Positions 1 through 8,200 of a stretch of DNA of 64,000 nucleotides are shown here, in pieces; within the stretch, counting starts at the first letter, position 1, and each line of letters starts with the position of its first letter. The DNA lies in NCBI GenBank assembly GCA_964479535.1, contig CAYZMM010000020.1, forward strand, positions 31,903 to 95,902, read 5' to 3'. Under the pieces are notes generated by a model, which was not told the DNA's origin, did no database searches, and saw only the letters and a list, made by a program, of their open reading frames with translations. This DNA comes from S015-6 sp964479535 (lineage in GTDB: Bacteria > Desulfobacterota > DSWW01). Both the position numbers and the translations under genes were made by a program.

Positions 1-603
1 GGAGTGGAACCGGGGCATCTCCCGGGAACAGAACGCGATGCAGTCTGCGGCCAGCCTCAGCCTGAGGCGGAAGGGCATGTGCACGGCGTAACCGCAGTCT
101 TCTGCGTAGAAGGGCGCCTGGATGACCGAGCCCCGCAGCTGATCGAGGGGAATGCCGTTCTCTCCTGCCAGCAGGTGCAGGGCTGCGACGGTGATGACCG
201 GTGGCAGCGAGGCGGACAGGACCGCCGAGTTCAGGGGAATGTCCCTGTAGAGCACCCGGAAATCATCCAGGCAGCAGAGGGAGACGCCCTGGGTCCCGAT
301 GGCGTTGGCCGCCAGGGGGTGGTCCGGATCCATGAAGGCCATGGTGGGGCTGTCTCCGATCACGTCCAGGCCGATCTGTCCCTGGCGCATCAGGTACTTG
401 AGCTGTTCGTTCGAGCGCGCCGGGTCTCCCTCACCGGAAAGCTCCCGGTGCATCCATCCGCCGCCCGGATCCGCCCGGCGGCCCCGCGTGTAGGGGAATT
501 CGCCGGGAAGGCCGAGTTGACTTTCGTAGTCCTGGCCCTTCAGGTCATCGGGCGTGTAGAGAGTCCTCAGGGGGATCCCGGAACGGGTCTCGTGGTCGCT
601 CAT
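1..603 (-). CDS. Acyl-CoA mutase large subunit, methylmalonyl-CoA mutase family (partial)
   Basis: The first 201 codons of a B12-dependent acyl-CoA mutase catalytic chain; the 3' end lies beyond the left window edge. The N-terminal substrate-channel signature is clear (YTPDDLKGQDY, LGLPGEFPYTRG), as is the later LMRQGQIGLDVIGDSPTM stretch. ATG at 603 overlaps the TGA of the SDR gene by 4 bp, and AAGGAGATG supplies a ribosome site, so the two are translationally coupled. Directly after FPYTRG the usual YPTMYRGRPWTMRQ segment, which carries the carboxylate-binding tyrosine of true methylmalonyl-CoA mutases, is replaced by RRADPGGGWMHREL. I infer a different branched or substituted acyl-CoA substrate. 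The small B12-binding subunit should follow to the left. Confidence 0.85.
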   Translation of the reverse strand, partial: MSDHETRSGIPLRTLYTPDDLKGQDYESQLGLPGEFPYTRGRRADPGGGWMHRELSGEGDPARSNEQLKYLMRQGQIGLDVIGDSPTMAFMDPDHPLAANAIGTQGVSLCCLDDFRVLYRDIPLNSAVLSASLPPVITVAALHLLAGENGIPLDQLRGSVIQAPFYAEDCGYAVHMPFRLRLRLAADCIAFCSREMPRFHS

Positions 604-1388
604 TGGTCCATCTCCTTGACTTCCTTCCTGCTTCCCAGGGTGCCCAGGTTGAGTCCCATGCCCCCGTCCAGGCGGATCTCGGCCCCGTTGATGTACGCGG
701 CCTTGTCGGAAGCGAGAAACGCGATCAGGTGTCCAACCTCTTCCGTCTCCCCCATGCGCCGCGCCGGGATCATGGCCGTGGCCCTGTCCAGGATCTCTTC
801 GGGCATCATCTTCGCGAGCTCGGTGCCGATGAGCCCCGGGAGGATGGCGTTGCAGGTGATGCCGTCCCGGGCGTGCTCCAGGGTCACCGTCTTGGTCATG
901 CCGATCAGGCCCGCCTTGCTCGCCGCATACCCGATCTGCCTGTGCAGCCCTCCGGCGGCCGCGCCGGAGGAGATGTTGATGATCCGGCCCCACTTCCTGT
1001 CGATCATGGGGCCGATGACTTCCTTGGTCAGGTTGAAGGCGCCGGACAGGTTGATGGCGATCTCCCGCTGCCACGCCTCGTGGGTCATCTTGGTGAGGCG
1101 GGCGATGTTCGTGACCACCCCGGCATTGTTGACCAGGATCTGGATGTCGCCGAGCTCCGCACGGATCTTTGCGACGCCTTCTGCCACCTGGGCCGGGTCC
1201 GACACGTCGAAGAGCGCGAAGACCGACCTTCTCCCCAGGGCGGCGACCTCCCGGGCCGTTTCCTCGACTTCGGGCAGGATGTCGGCCACGCCAACGTCGG
1301 CGCCCTCCCGGGCGAGCACCCGGGCGCTGGCCCTGCCGATGCCCCGAGCCGCGCCGGTGATCAGGGCCACTTTAGCCTTCAGCAGCAT
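600..1388 (-). CDS. Short-chain dehydrogenase/reductase (3-hydroxyacyl-CoA type)
   Basis: A 262-residue classical SDR. It shows the NAD(P)-binding ITGAARGIG motif near the N-terminus, the structural LVNNAG motif in the middle, and the catalytic Ser-Tyr-Lys set (NISSGAAAGG followed by YAASK). Length is normal for the family. An AGGAAAGGAGG ribosome site precedes the ATG. It lies between an acyl-CoA synthetase and an acyl-CoA mutase, so oxidation or reduction of a hydroxyacyl-CoA is likely; the exact substrate cannot be read from the sequence. Confidence 0.9.
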   Translation of the reverse strand: MLLKAKVALITGAARGIGRASARVLAREGADVGVADILPEVEETAREVAALGRRSVFALFDVSDPAQVAEGVAKIRAELGDIQILVNNAGVVTNIARLTKMTHEAWQREIAINLSGAFNLTKEVIGPMIDRKWGRIINISSGAAAGGLHRQIGYAASKAGLIGMTKTVTLEHARDGITCNAILPGLIGTELAKMMPEEILDRATAMIPARRMGETEEVGHLIAFLASDKAAYINGAEIRLDGGMGLNLGTLGSRKEVKEMDQ

Positions 1389-1446
1389 GCTTGTTCACCC
1401 CTCCTTTCCTTGCCTCCCTCGGGAAACTGCGAGCCGTAGGCGATGT

Positions 1447-1665
1447 CGCAGACTGCGAGCGAAGCGCGGCAGCCTCCCGGCACCGACTGCTTCTGTTCGC
1501 CAGCGGTGTCGCTCCCTTCCTCCACGCCCCTCTCCTCCTGGATTCCCGCGTTCGCGGGCATGAGGGTGAGGGAATGACGGCGTTCTCGGGGAAGACCCGG
1601 TTGGGGACCGGGAGGCGCGGCCTGACCCCTGTCTTTCTCCTTTGCCCTTTCCCCTTTGTCCTCTA
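1447..1665. repeat. Composite intergenic repeat (three families)
   Basis: The spacer between the SDR and synthetase genes is made of repeats that recur elsewhere in the window. It holds an ATTGCGAGG-type element (about 1447-1485, degenerate), an imperfect ATTCCCGC/GCGGG hairpin (1542-1561), the string GCCTGACCCC (1619-1628), and a tract of TTTGCCC/TTTGTCC heptamers (1638-1663). The same order occurs in the opposite orientation at 54929-55018. No gene is visible here. The elements sit inside a single-direction operon. Confidence 0.7.
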
Positions 1666-1667
1666 CG

Positions 1668-3287
1668 TTACATCTCCTTCAGCGCCTTCTTCAGGATCTT
1701 GCCGCCCGGGTTCTTGGGCAGCATGCCCTCATGGATGACCACGTGTTTCGGTTTCTTGTACCCGGCGATCAGCTGCCTGCAGTGATCGATGATCTCCTGC
1801 TCGGTCACGCTTGCGCCCGGCTTGAGAGCGACGACCGCCTTCACCGCTTCCTGCATGACCGGGTCCGGAACGCCGACGACGCCGACCTCCATCACGGCCG
1901 GATGCTGCATGATCGCGTTTTCCACCTCGATGCAGTAGATGTTCTCCCCCCCGGAGACGATCATGTCCTTGATCCGGTCCACCACGTAGACGTACCCGTC
2001 CTCATCCATGCGCCCCAGGTCCCCGGTGTGGAGCCATCCGTCCACGAAGGTCCGGGCGCTTGCCTCGGGCTTGTTCCAGTAACCCTTGACCACGGTGGGG
2101 CCCTTCACCAGGAGCTCGCCCACATCTCCGGTCGGAACCTCCGCATGGGTCTTCGGGTCGACGATCTTCACGTCCACGATCGGCACGGCCGGCCCCACCG
2201 AGTCGGGGACCCGCAGGATCCCCTCGTGGGTGTTGAAGGTGGTGATGGAGGTCGCCTCGGTCAGGCCGAACACGTTGCCGAAGTGCACGCGGGGGAAGCT
2301 CTCGATCATCTGCTTGAACAACTCGACCGGTACCGGGGAGCCGCCGAAGACGAAATGGCGGAGCGAGCCCAGGTCGAAGTCCTTCCAGGGGGCCATGTTC
2401 AGAATGACCCAGAACATGGCGGCCACGCCGGCGCCGAAGCTGATCTTCTCGTCCTGGATCGTCCTCAGGGTGTCGACCGGGTCGAAGGTCTGGTGGATGA
2501 CCGAGCACCCGCCTATGTTCAGGAAGGCGGTGAGCTGGGAATGGATTCCCGTGGCGTGAAACATGGGGGCAATGATCAGGGTCCGGTCGTTTTCGTCTCC
2601 CTCCGCGATGTTCTTTGCATTCAGTGCGTTCGCAATGCAGTTGCGATGGAGCACCCGTGCGCCCTTGGGCACTCCCGTGGTGCCGGAGGTGTACAGGATG
2701 GCCGCCGGATCCTCCTGGCTCACGGGCGGGTCGCTCGACACACGGTTCGGTGCCTCCTTGTCGATGAGGCCTGCAAAGGGGAGAGTCCCCTGGGGACGGG
2801 GTTCGCCCTGGACATGGATCGTCCGCAAGGTTTCCAGCCGCTCCCGGATGCCCTCGACGGCGGGCCCGAAGGACTCGTGCATCAGAAGGTGGGTGGCCCC
2901 CGAGTCGTTAAGCATGTACGCGAGCTCCGGGCCGGCGCACCGCCAGTTGAGCAGGACCGCGATCCCTCCCACCCTCACGATGCCGAAGTAGGAGACGGCG
3001 AGTTCCCAGGAGTTGGGCATCAGGATCGCCACCCGCCCGCCTTTCTGCAACCCCAGCTCTTTCAGGGAGGCGGCCAGGTTGTTGCAGAGCCGATCGAACT
3101 CTCTGTAGGTCAGCCGGACCGGGCCGTCCACCACCGCCTCGCGGTCGCCGAACCGTGATACGGATCCTTCCAGCATCACCGCAAGGTTGTCCGGCCTGTC
3201 CCGGTAGTTTCTCATTTCGACGCCGTCGCAGGTTTCGGAGACGATGCCCTCGTACGCCTGGGCGGGAAGGTTTCTGTTCGCTGGCAT
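1668..3287 (-). CDS. Acyl-CoA synthetase (AMP-forming, class I adenylate-forming family)
   Basis: A 539-residue enzyme that activates a carboxylic acid to its CoA thioester through an acyl-adenylate. The phosphate-binding loop is AAILYTSGTTGVPKG, the aromatic/substrate motif region is GLTEATS, the hinge region contains GWLHTGDLGRMDEDGY and VDRIKDMI, and the C-terminal catalytic lysine lies in LPKNPGGKILKK. All core motifs are intact and length is typical. AAGGAGTGCAGC precedes the ATG at 3287. It is the second gene after its TetR regulator and feeds the SDR and mutase downstream, giving an acid-activation and CoA-remodelling pathway. Chain length or branching of the acid is unknown. Confidence 0.92.
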   Translation of the reverse strand: MPANRNLPAQAYEGIVSETCDGVEMRNYRDRPDNLAVMLEGSVSRFGDREAVVDGPVRLTYREFDRLCNNLAASLKELGLQKGGRVAILMPNSWELAVSYFGIVRVGGIAVLLNWRCAGPELAYMLNDSGATHLLMHESFGPAVEGIRERLETLRTIHVQGEPRPQGTLPFAGLIDKEAPNRVSSDPPVSQEDPAAILYTSGTTGVPKGARVLHRNCIANALNAKNIAEGDENDRTLIIAPMFHATGIHSQLTAFLNIGGCSVIHQTFDPVDTLRTIQDEKISFGAGVAAMFWVILNMAPWKDFDLGSLRHFVFGGSPVPVELFKQMIESFPRVHFGNVFGLTEATSITTFNTHEGILRVPDSVGPAVPIVDVKIVDPKTHAEVPTGDVGELLVKGPTVVKGYWNKPEASARTFVDGWLHTGDLGRMDEDGYVYVVDRIKDMIVSGGENIYCIEVENAIMQHPAVMEVGVVGVPDPVMQEAVKAVVALKPGASVTEQEIIDHCRQLIAGYKKPKHVVIHEGMLPKNPGGKILKKALKEM

Positions 3288-3345
3288 GCTGCACTCCTTC
3301 TCGGTGACGACGCTGCTCCGGGCGGGGCGCAGGCCGCCGGGGGGG

Positions 3346-4038
3346 TCAGGAGAGGGCGATCGCGTCTGCGACGATCTTTTCTGCGAGACGTACCGATGCT
3401 TCCAGCTTCGGGCTGGCTTTGATGGCTGCGGGATTCCGGCTGGTCCGGTACGACTTCACATCGCTCAACTGAACGATCCCCACGAAGAGGCCCCAGAGCA
3501 CGTCGGTGAGCTCGTACACGTTGAAGTCCTTGAGCAGGCCCTTTTCGATTCCGACGGCCAGCACGCGCCGGAGTCGTTCGAAATTCCGCTTCCCCTTCTC
3601 ATTCAGCGACGCGCTGACCGAGTCGGACATTTCCCAGATGCGCCCTGACTGCTGGAAGAACTGAACGATTCGGAACGTGTGAGGGAAGCTTTGAAAAGCT
3701 CGGTACATGCGCTGGAAGAGATCGTGGACCAGGGCGGTTCCGTTCGGGTATCCGCCGTTGGTCACGGTCTCCTCGATCTGCCCGATCTGTCGGCCCAGCT
3801 CCTCGATGAAGGGGGCCATGAGCGAGAAGTAGAGCTGTTCCTTTGTCTCGAAATACTGGTAGATGGTCGGTTTCGTGATCTCCGCCTCGAGGGCGATGTC
3901 GTCCATGGTCGTCCGGGCGTAGCCCTTGGCCAGAAAGACCTTCGTGGCCGCATCCAGGATGCTCTGGGCCCGCTGCTGCTTCTCGCGCCTCTGCCTGCGC
4001 TTGATGATGTCCTTGTGCCGGGCGGCCTTCCCTGCCAT
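3346..4038 (-). CDS. TetR-family transcriptional regulator
   Basis: A 230-residue regulator with an N-terminal helix-turn-helix (residues about 28-70: ILDAATKVFLAKGYARTTMDDIA, then TKPTIYQYFETKEQLY). The rest is a helical ligand-binding domain of normal length. A basic segment (HKDIIKRRQRREKQQR) precedes the DNA-binding domain. It is the first gene of the leftward synthetase-SDR-mutase operon, and its promoter contains palindromes, so autoregulation with acyl-CoA as ligand is the likely scheme (inference by analogy with FadR-type TetR proteins). Confidence 0.9.
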   Translation of the reverse strand: MAGKAARHKDIIKRRQRREKQQRAQSILDAATKVFLAKGYARTTMDDIALEAEITKPTIYQYFETKEQLYFSLMAPFIEELGRQIGQIEETVTNGGYPNGTALVHDLFQRMYRAFQSFPHTFRIVQFFQQSGRIWEMSDSVSASLNEKGKRNFERLRRVLAVGIEKGLLKDFNVYELTDVLWGLFVGIVQLSDVKSYRTSRNPAAIKASPKLEASVRLAEKIVADAIALS

Positions 4039-4078
4039 GTACCGGTCCCTCTGGGGTTATGTCGGGTGGCCGGATCGC

Positions 4079-4126
4079 TTAAACCGTCGGGTTAAAAACC
4101 TTACTAAGAGTAAAGGGTCATGTCAA
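4079..4126 (-). promoter_or_regulatory. Promoter and operator of the TetR/acyl-CoA operon
   Basis: Reading leftward, a -35 TTGACA (4121-4126), a 17-bp spacer and a -10 TAAGGT (4098-4103) form a good sigma-70 promoter. Inside the spacer is a perfect palindrome TTACT-AAG-AGTAA (4101-4113). Just downstream of the -10 is a near-perfect one, TTAAACC-GTC-GGGTTAA (4079-4095). Either could be the binding site of the TetR protein encoded immediately downstream. Confidence 0.65.
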
Positions 4127-4194
4127 GGGGAATCTGGCGGAACCAACCCGAGGACCGCAGGCTGGGAGAGGGGTGCATGCGGATCGGGCGGGGC

Positions 4195-4671
4195 TCAACC
4201 GTCCGTGTAGCGGATGGCCACACCGGAGAGGGTGTTCTTCCGCGTCTTGTAGGGGATCGGCCGGGCCGTCATGTAGGCCCCACCGTGGTAGCCGCCGTAG
4301 TAGGGGGAGTAATACCCCCAGGGACGGTAGACCGGGGCGTACTTCGTTCCACCGCTGAAGGACATGACCGGGTCGGAGAAGATGACGGCATCCGCTCCCA
4401 GCTTCGCCGCCTCTTCACGGATCTTCACCGAGAGGCTCGCTCCGGACTGCTTGCTGTTGCCCATGGTGATCTGCGCAAGCTTGATGTAGGGGCGGTCCGG
4501 AGCCTTCTCCAGGATCTCCACGCTGCTGACCGACGGGGCCGCAGGAAAGTCTTCGCTGGTGAACCGAACCGTGTCGACCCCGGAACTGCAGGCCGCCAGG
4601 GCGAAGACCAGCAGAAGAGGAAGGGGCCTCCCCCCCCTCCGGAACAGGGCTCTATTCGGATTTCGCGCCAT
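4195..4671 (-). CDS. Putative lipoprotein, unknown function
   Basis: 158 residues beginning with a basic n-region, a hydrophobic core and the lipobox FALAACSS, so a predicted lipoprotein of the inner or outer membrane. The middle has an alternating region (DRPYIKLAQITMG, then REEAAKLGADAVIF) like that of small envelope proteins in which a conserved GADA(V/I) strand follows a helix. The C-terminal third is rich in Tyr and Gly (GYYSPYYGGYHGGAY). Its start overlaps the end of the upstream lipoprotein gene by 20 bp, so the two are co-translated. I cannot assign a function. Confidence 0.8.
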   Translation of the reverse strand: MARNPNRALFRRGGRPLPLLLVFALAACSSGVDTVRFTSEDFPAAPSVSSVEILEKAPDRPYIKLAQITMGNSKQSGASLSVKIREEAAKLGADAVIFSDPVMSFSGGTKYAPVYRPWGYYSPYYGGYHGGAYMTARPIPYKTRKNTLSGVAIRYTDG

Positions 4672-5170
4672 GGCGTACTCCCAATTTGTGCTCCAGGGTG
4701 GCCTCGATGAGTCCGAACTCGAGCCGGATTCTCTCCCGCTCCAGACGGTTCACCTTCTCGTCCGCCGCATTGAGCAGAACCCGCATCCGCTGTTTGTGCT
4801 CGTGCCAATCGTCGAAGATCTGATCCTTGTGTTCCGGGTGTGCGTCCGCCTCGAGGAGCTTCTCCTTGGAGAACCGGCAGTGTTCCACCAGGATGAGCAT
4901 CGTCTCCTTTCGGGCCTCCATGCCGGCGAGGTCCGTGGCGCGGAGCTGCTCGTACAGGGGATATTGCGTCGGCGGCACCTGCTTCACCGCTGCGATCTCC
5001 ATGTCGAGGTTCTCGATCATGCTGTGGAGCATGTTCAGGTTGATTTCCTGCAGCTCTGCCGTGGTTTGCGGGATGTCCGGCTTCCTGTGGGTGACCGCCT
5101 TCGTCTGGGCACATCCGACGAACAGGGCCGCGATAAGGAGGAGGAGACAGGCTCGATTCGCGTGTTTCAT
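4652..5170 (-). CDS. Putative lipoprotein, helical
   Basis: 172 residues from the ATG at 5170, chosen because it gives a clean signal peptide (MKHANRACLLLLIAALFVGC) and has AGGAAAGGG upstream; an in-frame start further upstream would bury the signal. After the lipobox Cys the protein is almost wholly helical and charged, with likely coiled-coil stretches (LQEINLNMLHSMIENLDMEI; VNRLERERIRLEFGLIEATL). Forms a two-gene unit with the overlapping downstream lipoprotein. Function unknown; the shared overlap suggests the two act together in the envelope. Confidence 0.8.
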   Translation of the reverse strand: MKHANRACLLLLIAALFVGCAQTKAVTHRKPDIPQTTAELQEINLNMLHSMIENLDMEIAAVKQVPPTQYPLYEQLRATDLAGMEARKETMLILVEHCRFSKEKLLEADAHPEHKDQIFDDWHEHKQRMRVLLNAADEKVNRLERERIRLEFGLIEATLEHKLGVRHGAKSE

Positions 5171-5276
5171 GGGGGGTTCCCTTTCCTGGCAGGTTTCCGG
5201 AAGACCGGGTTTGCCGGCGGCCGGGCGAGAGGGCGGATCTTGAGCCACTGCAGCATAGGCGAGCGGTCGCGGAGAG

Positions 5277-8200
5277 TCAACAAGTCCTCTTCTTCAGGTT
5301 CTGCAGGAAGGTCGCGATCCTTTCGTTGACGCCCGCCGTGCCGTCGTAGACCATGTTCACGATCGGCGTGCCCTTCCGGTTGCTCATCTGCCGGAAGATG
5401 GCCCCGGTGATCGTGCCCGGCATGCAGGTGAAGGGCGAGACGTTCACGATCATGTCGGCCCGGTCCCTGTCGATGAACAGGGACGCCCGCCCGGCCGAGA
5501 GGATCGCCTCGGAGTTGAACTCGAGGGGCAGGTACTCCCTGCCCCTCTCGACCATGTCCGCCATCGGGGGTTCGCGGCGGGCCTCCAGGAGGTCCCCTGC
5601 GGCGTCGTAGGCCCGGTGCTCGAGCCTGGAAAGGAAGCTGTTGCCCAGGTAGGACCTGAGCATCTCGACCAGATCCCTCGTCTTGCGCGCCTCGTATCGG
5701 TGGATGAAGGATGTGAAGAGGATCCACTCGCTCATCGGCGCGAGCCAGGGCTCTGCCCCCGCCTCGATGATCCGGTCCACCACCCGGTCGCAGGAGAAGG
5801 GGTTGCACCGGACGAAGATCTCTCCCACGATCCCGATGAGCGGCCTGGCAACATCCAGCTTCCCGATACGGGAGAAGCCGGCCGCCGCATTCTCGAGCAC
5901 CTTCGTGAAATCGGCCCCGTCCCGGAAGGCGCGGGCGGAGTCGCCCGTGATGGATTCCAGTTCCCGTCGGGTCTCGCCCGCATTCCGCTCGAAGGGGGCG
6001 ACGCGGCAGTAGAGCTTCAGGAGCAGGTCGCCCACCAGGATCGCCTTCCAGAGATCCTTGCGCAGGTCGTCCTCCAGGCCCATGTAGGCGTTGTGCGCCG
6101 AGGGGGAGACGATCGCGAGGTCTTCGAACCCGAGCTTGTTCAGGACGATCCGATGGAGGGAGACGTACTGGCCGAATCGGCACGGACCGTCGCTGGTCGG
6201 CATGAAGAGGGCCGTGTCCTGCGGCCTGAGGTCGTGTTCCTCGAGGGCGTGCAGCAGGCTTCCGGTCGTGAGGTGGGCGGGCAGGCATTCGCTGCCTCGG
6301 GTGTGCTTCCGTCCGAGCTCGAACTGCTCCGGGGTGATTTCCGGAAGCATCAGGGGCCGGTATCCGTGTTTCTCGAAGGCGGCCGCGAACATGGGCACCA
6401 CCCCGATGTGCATCGGCATGAGCAGGATGCGCTTGTCGCGCAGCCCTCCCGAGGCCGGCGCGACGTAGAGACGGCTCTTCTCCCCGGGCGTCTCTTCGTA
6501 CTCCGCCATCAGGTCCGCGAAGGCCTCCAGCCGGGTCCCGTACCCGGTGTCGGCGCTGTGCTCGTCCAGTTCGAGGGTGAGGGACGGCTTCCCGCCCATG
6601 ATCTCGTCCACATAGGTGAGCAGGAACGAGTCGGGTCCGCACGAGAAATTCGTCAGATACAGGAGGAACAGGTTTCTTCGTTCCCGCACGAACCGTGCCG
6701 CGCTCAGGATGCGCTGACCGTAGTACCAGAACATGTTCCGGAAGAAGGGGCCCAGGTCTTCTTCGCTGAAGGGGAGGAACTCGTAGGGGACGACCCGGTA
6801 GCCCAGCTCGGAGACCTTTCTCGGAATCTCGAGGTTGATCCCTCCGTCGTAGACATTGTAATACCTGCCCACGACGACGACCGCCTTCTCACCGGTCCTG
6901 TCGATCTCTTCCAGGATCCGCGCGCCCTCCTGCCGGCATTCCCGGCGGTACCGTTCCAGCGCCCGGAGGCCCTCTCTCCAGGCCCTTGCGACCCGTCCTC
7001 TTCGGATACCGAGGGGCTTCAGGGCCGCTTGCAGTTCCCGGACGTTGACCGCATCCGGCATGGCGAAATCGATGACCGGACTCAGAAGTCGGTCCCCCAG
7101 CGCATCGGAAAGCGCCTCGGAGGACCGGACGATGGAGGGAGCGGCCTGCACGTAGGGGCAGAAGACCGACTTGACGGTGATCCGGGGCTTCTCCCCGGCA
7201 ATCAGGTGCGGGATGAAGAGAGCCCCGTCCGAGCGTGCGGCCTGTGCCACGTGACCGAGCAGGATCTTGATGGGGAAGCAGAACTCGGCCGTGGCATTCG
7301 AAATGCCCGCCTCCGTGGTCTCCCGGCTCGTCTGCCGGGTGGTGTTCAGGGCGATTCCCAGCTCGCCGAAGAAGGCTCGCCAGAGAGGAAGGTGTGCGTA
7401 TGTCGCAAGCGCCATGGGCAGGATGACTCCCGTCTCCAGGCCGCGTTCCTTTTGCAGGGTCCCGCCCCCTGTGAACAGCCGCCTCCGGACCTCGAAGGGC
7501 TCGAAGAGCCGGTTCGGCTTCTTCTTGCCGTCTTCGGGTTCCCGTCCGCACATGTACCCCCAGGAAGGCGCGTCTTCGGTTCCTTCGATCCGCGCGCGCG
7601 TGATCTTGCAGTGATTCGGGCAGAGATCGCACGCTTCGTAGTCGACCCGCACCTCCCTTGTGTAAAGGTCCAGGCCCCGGAACGAGGAAGCTGTGCCGGA
7701 AGAGGTCACTTCCTCTCGAGCCAGCTTCGCTGCGCCGATGGCACCGGTGACGTGACAGAAGGGGGACGTGACGATCTCCCGGCCCAGGATGATCTCGAAG
7801 GCGGCGACGAGCCCCTTGTTCTTGGCCGTGGCGCCCTGGAACAGGATCTTGCTGCCGGTCACGGGGCGGTTGCCCACCACCTTGGTCAGGTAGTTGAAAC
7901 AGACCGAATAGAGAACGGCCGCCATGGCATCCACGGGGGAGAAGCCTTCTCTGAGGAGCTTCTCCACGTCCCGCTCCATGAAGACGGTGCATCGCTCCGA
8001 GGTGAAGGGCGGCGCGATCCCCAGGACACGGTCTCCGATCTCGTCGATGCCGAACCCGAGCTTGTTCGCCTGTTCTTCCACAAAGGAGCCGGTGCCCGCC
8101 GCGCAGACATAGTTCATGTTCACATGGTCGACCCGTCCGCCTTGCATGTGCACGTATTTGGCATCCTGTCCCCCGATCTCGAAGATCGTTTCGATCTCCC

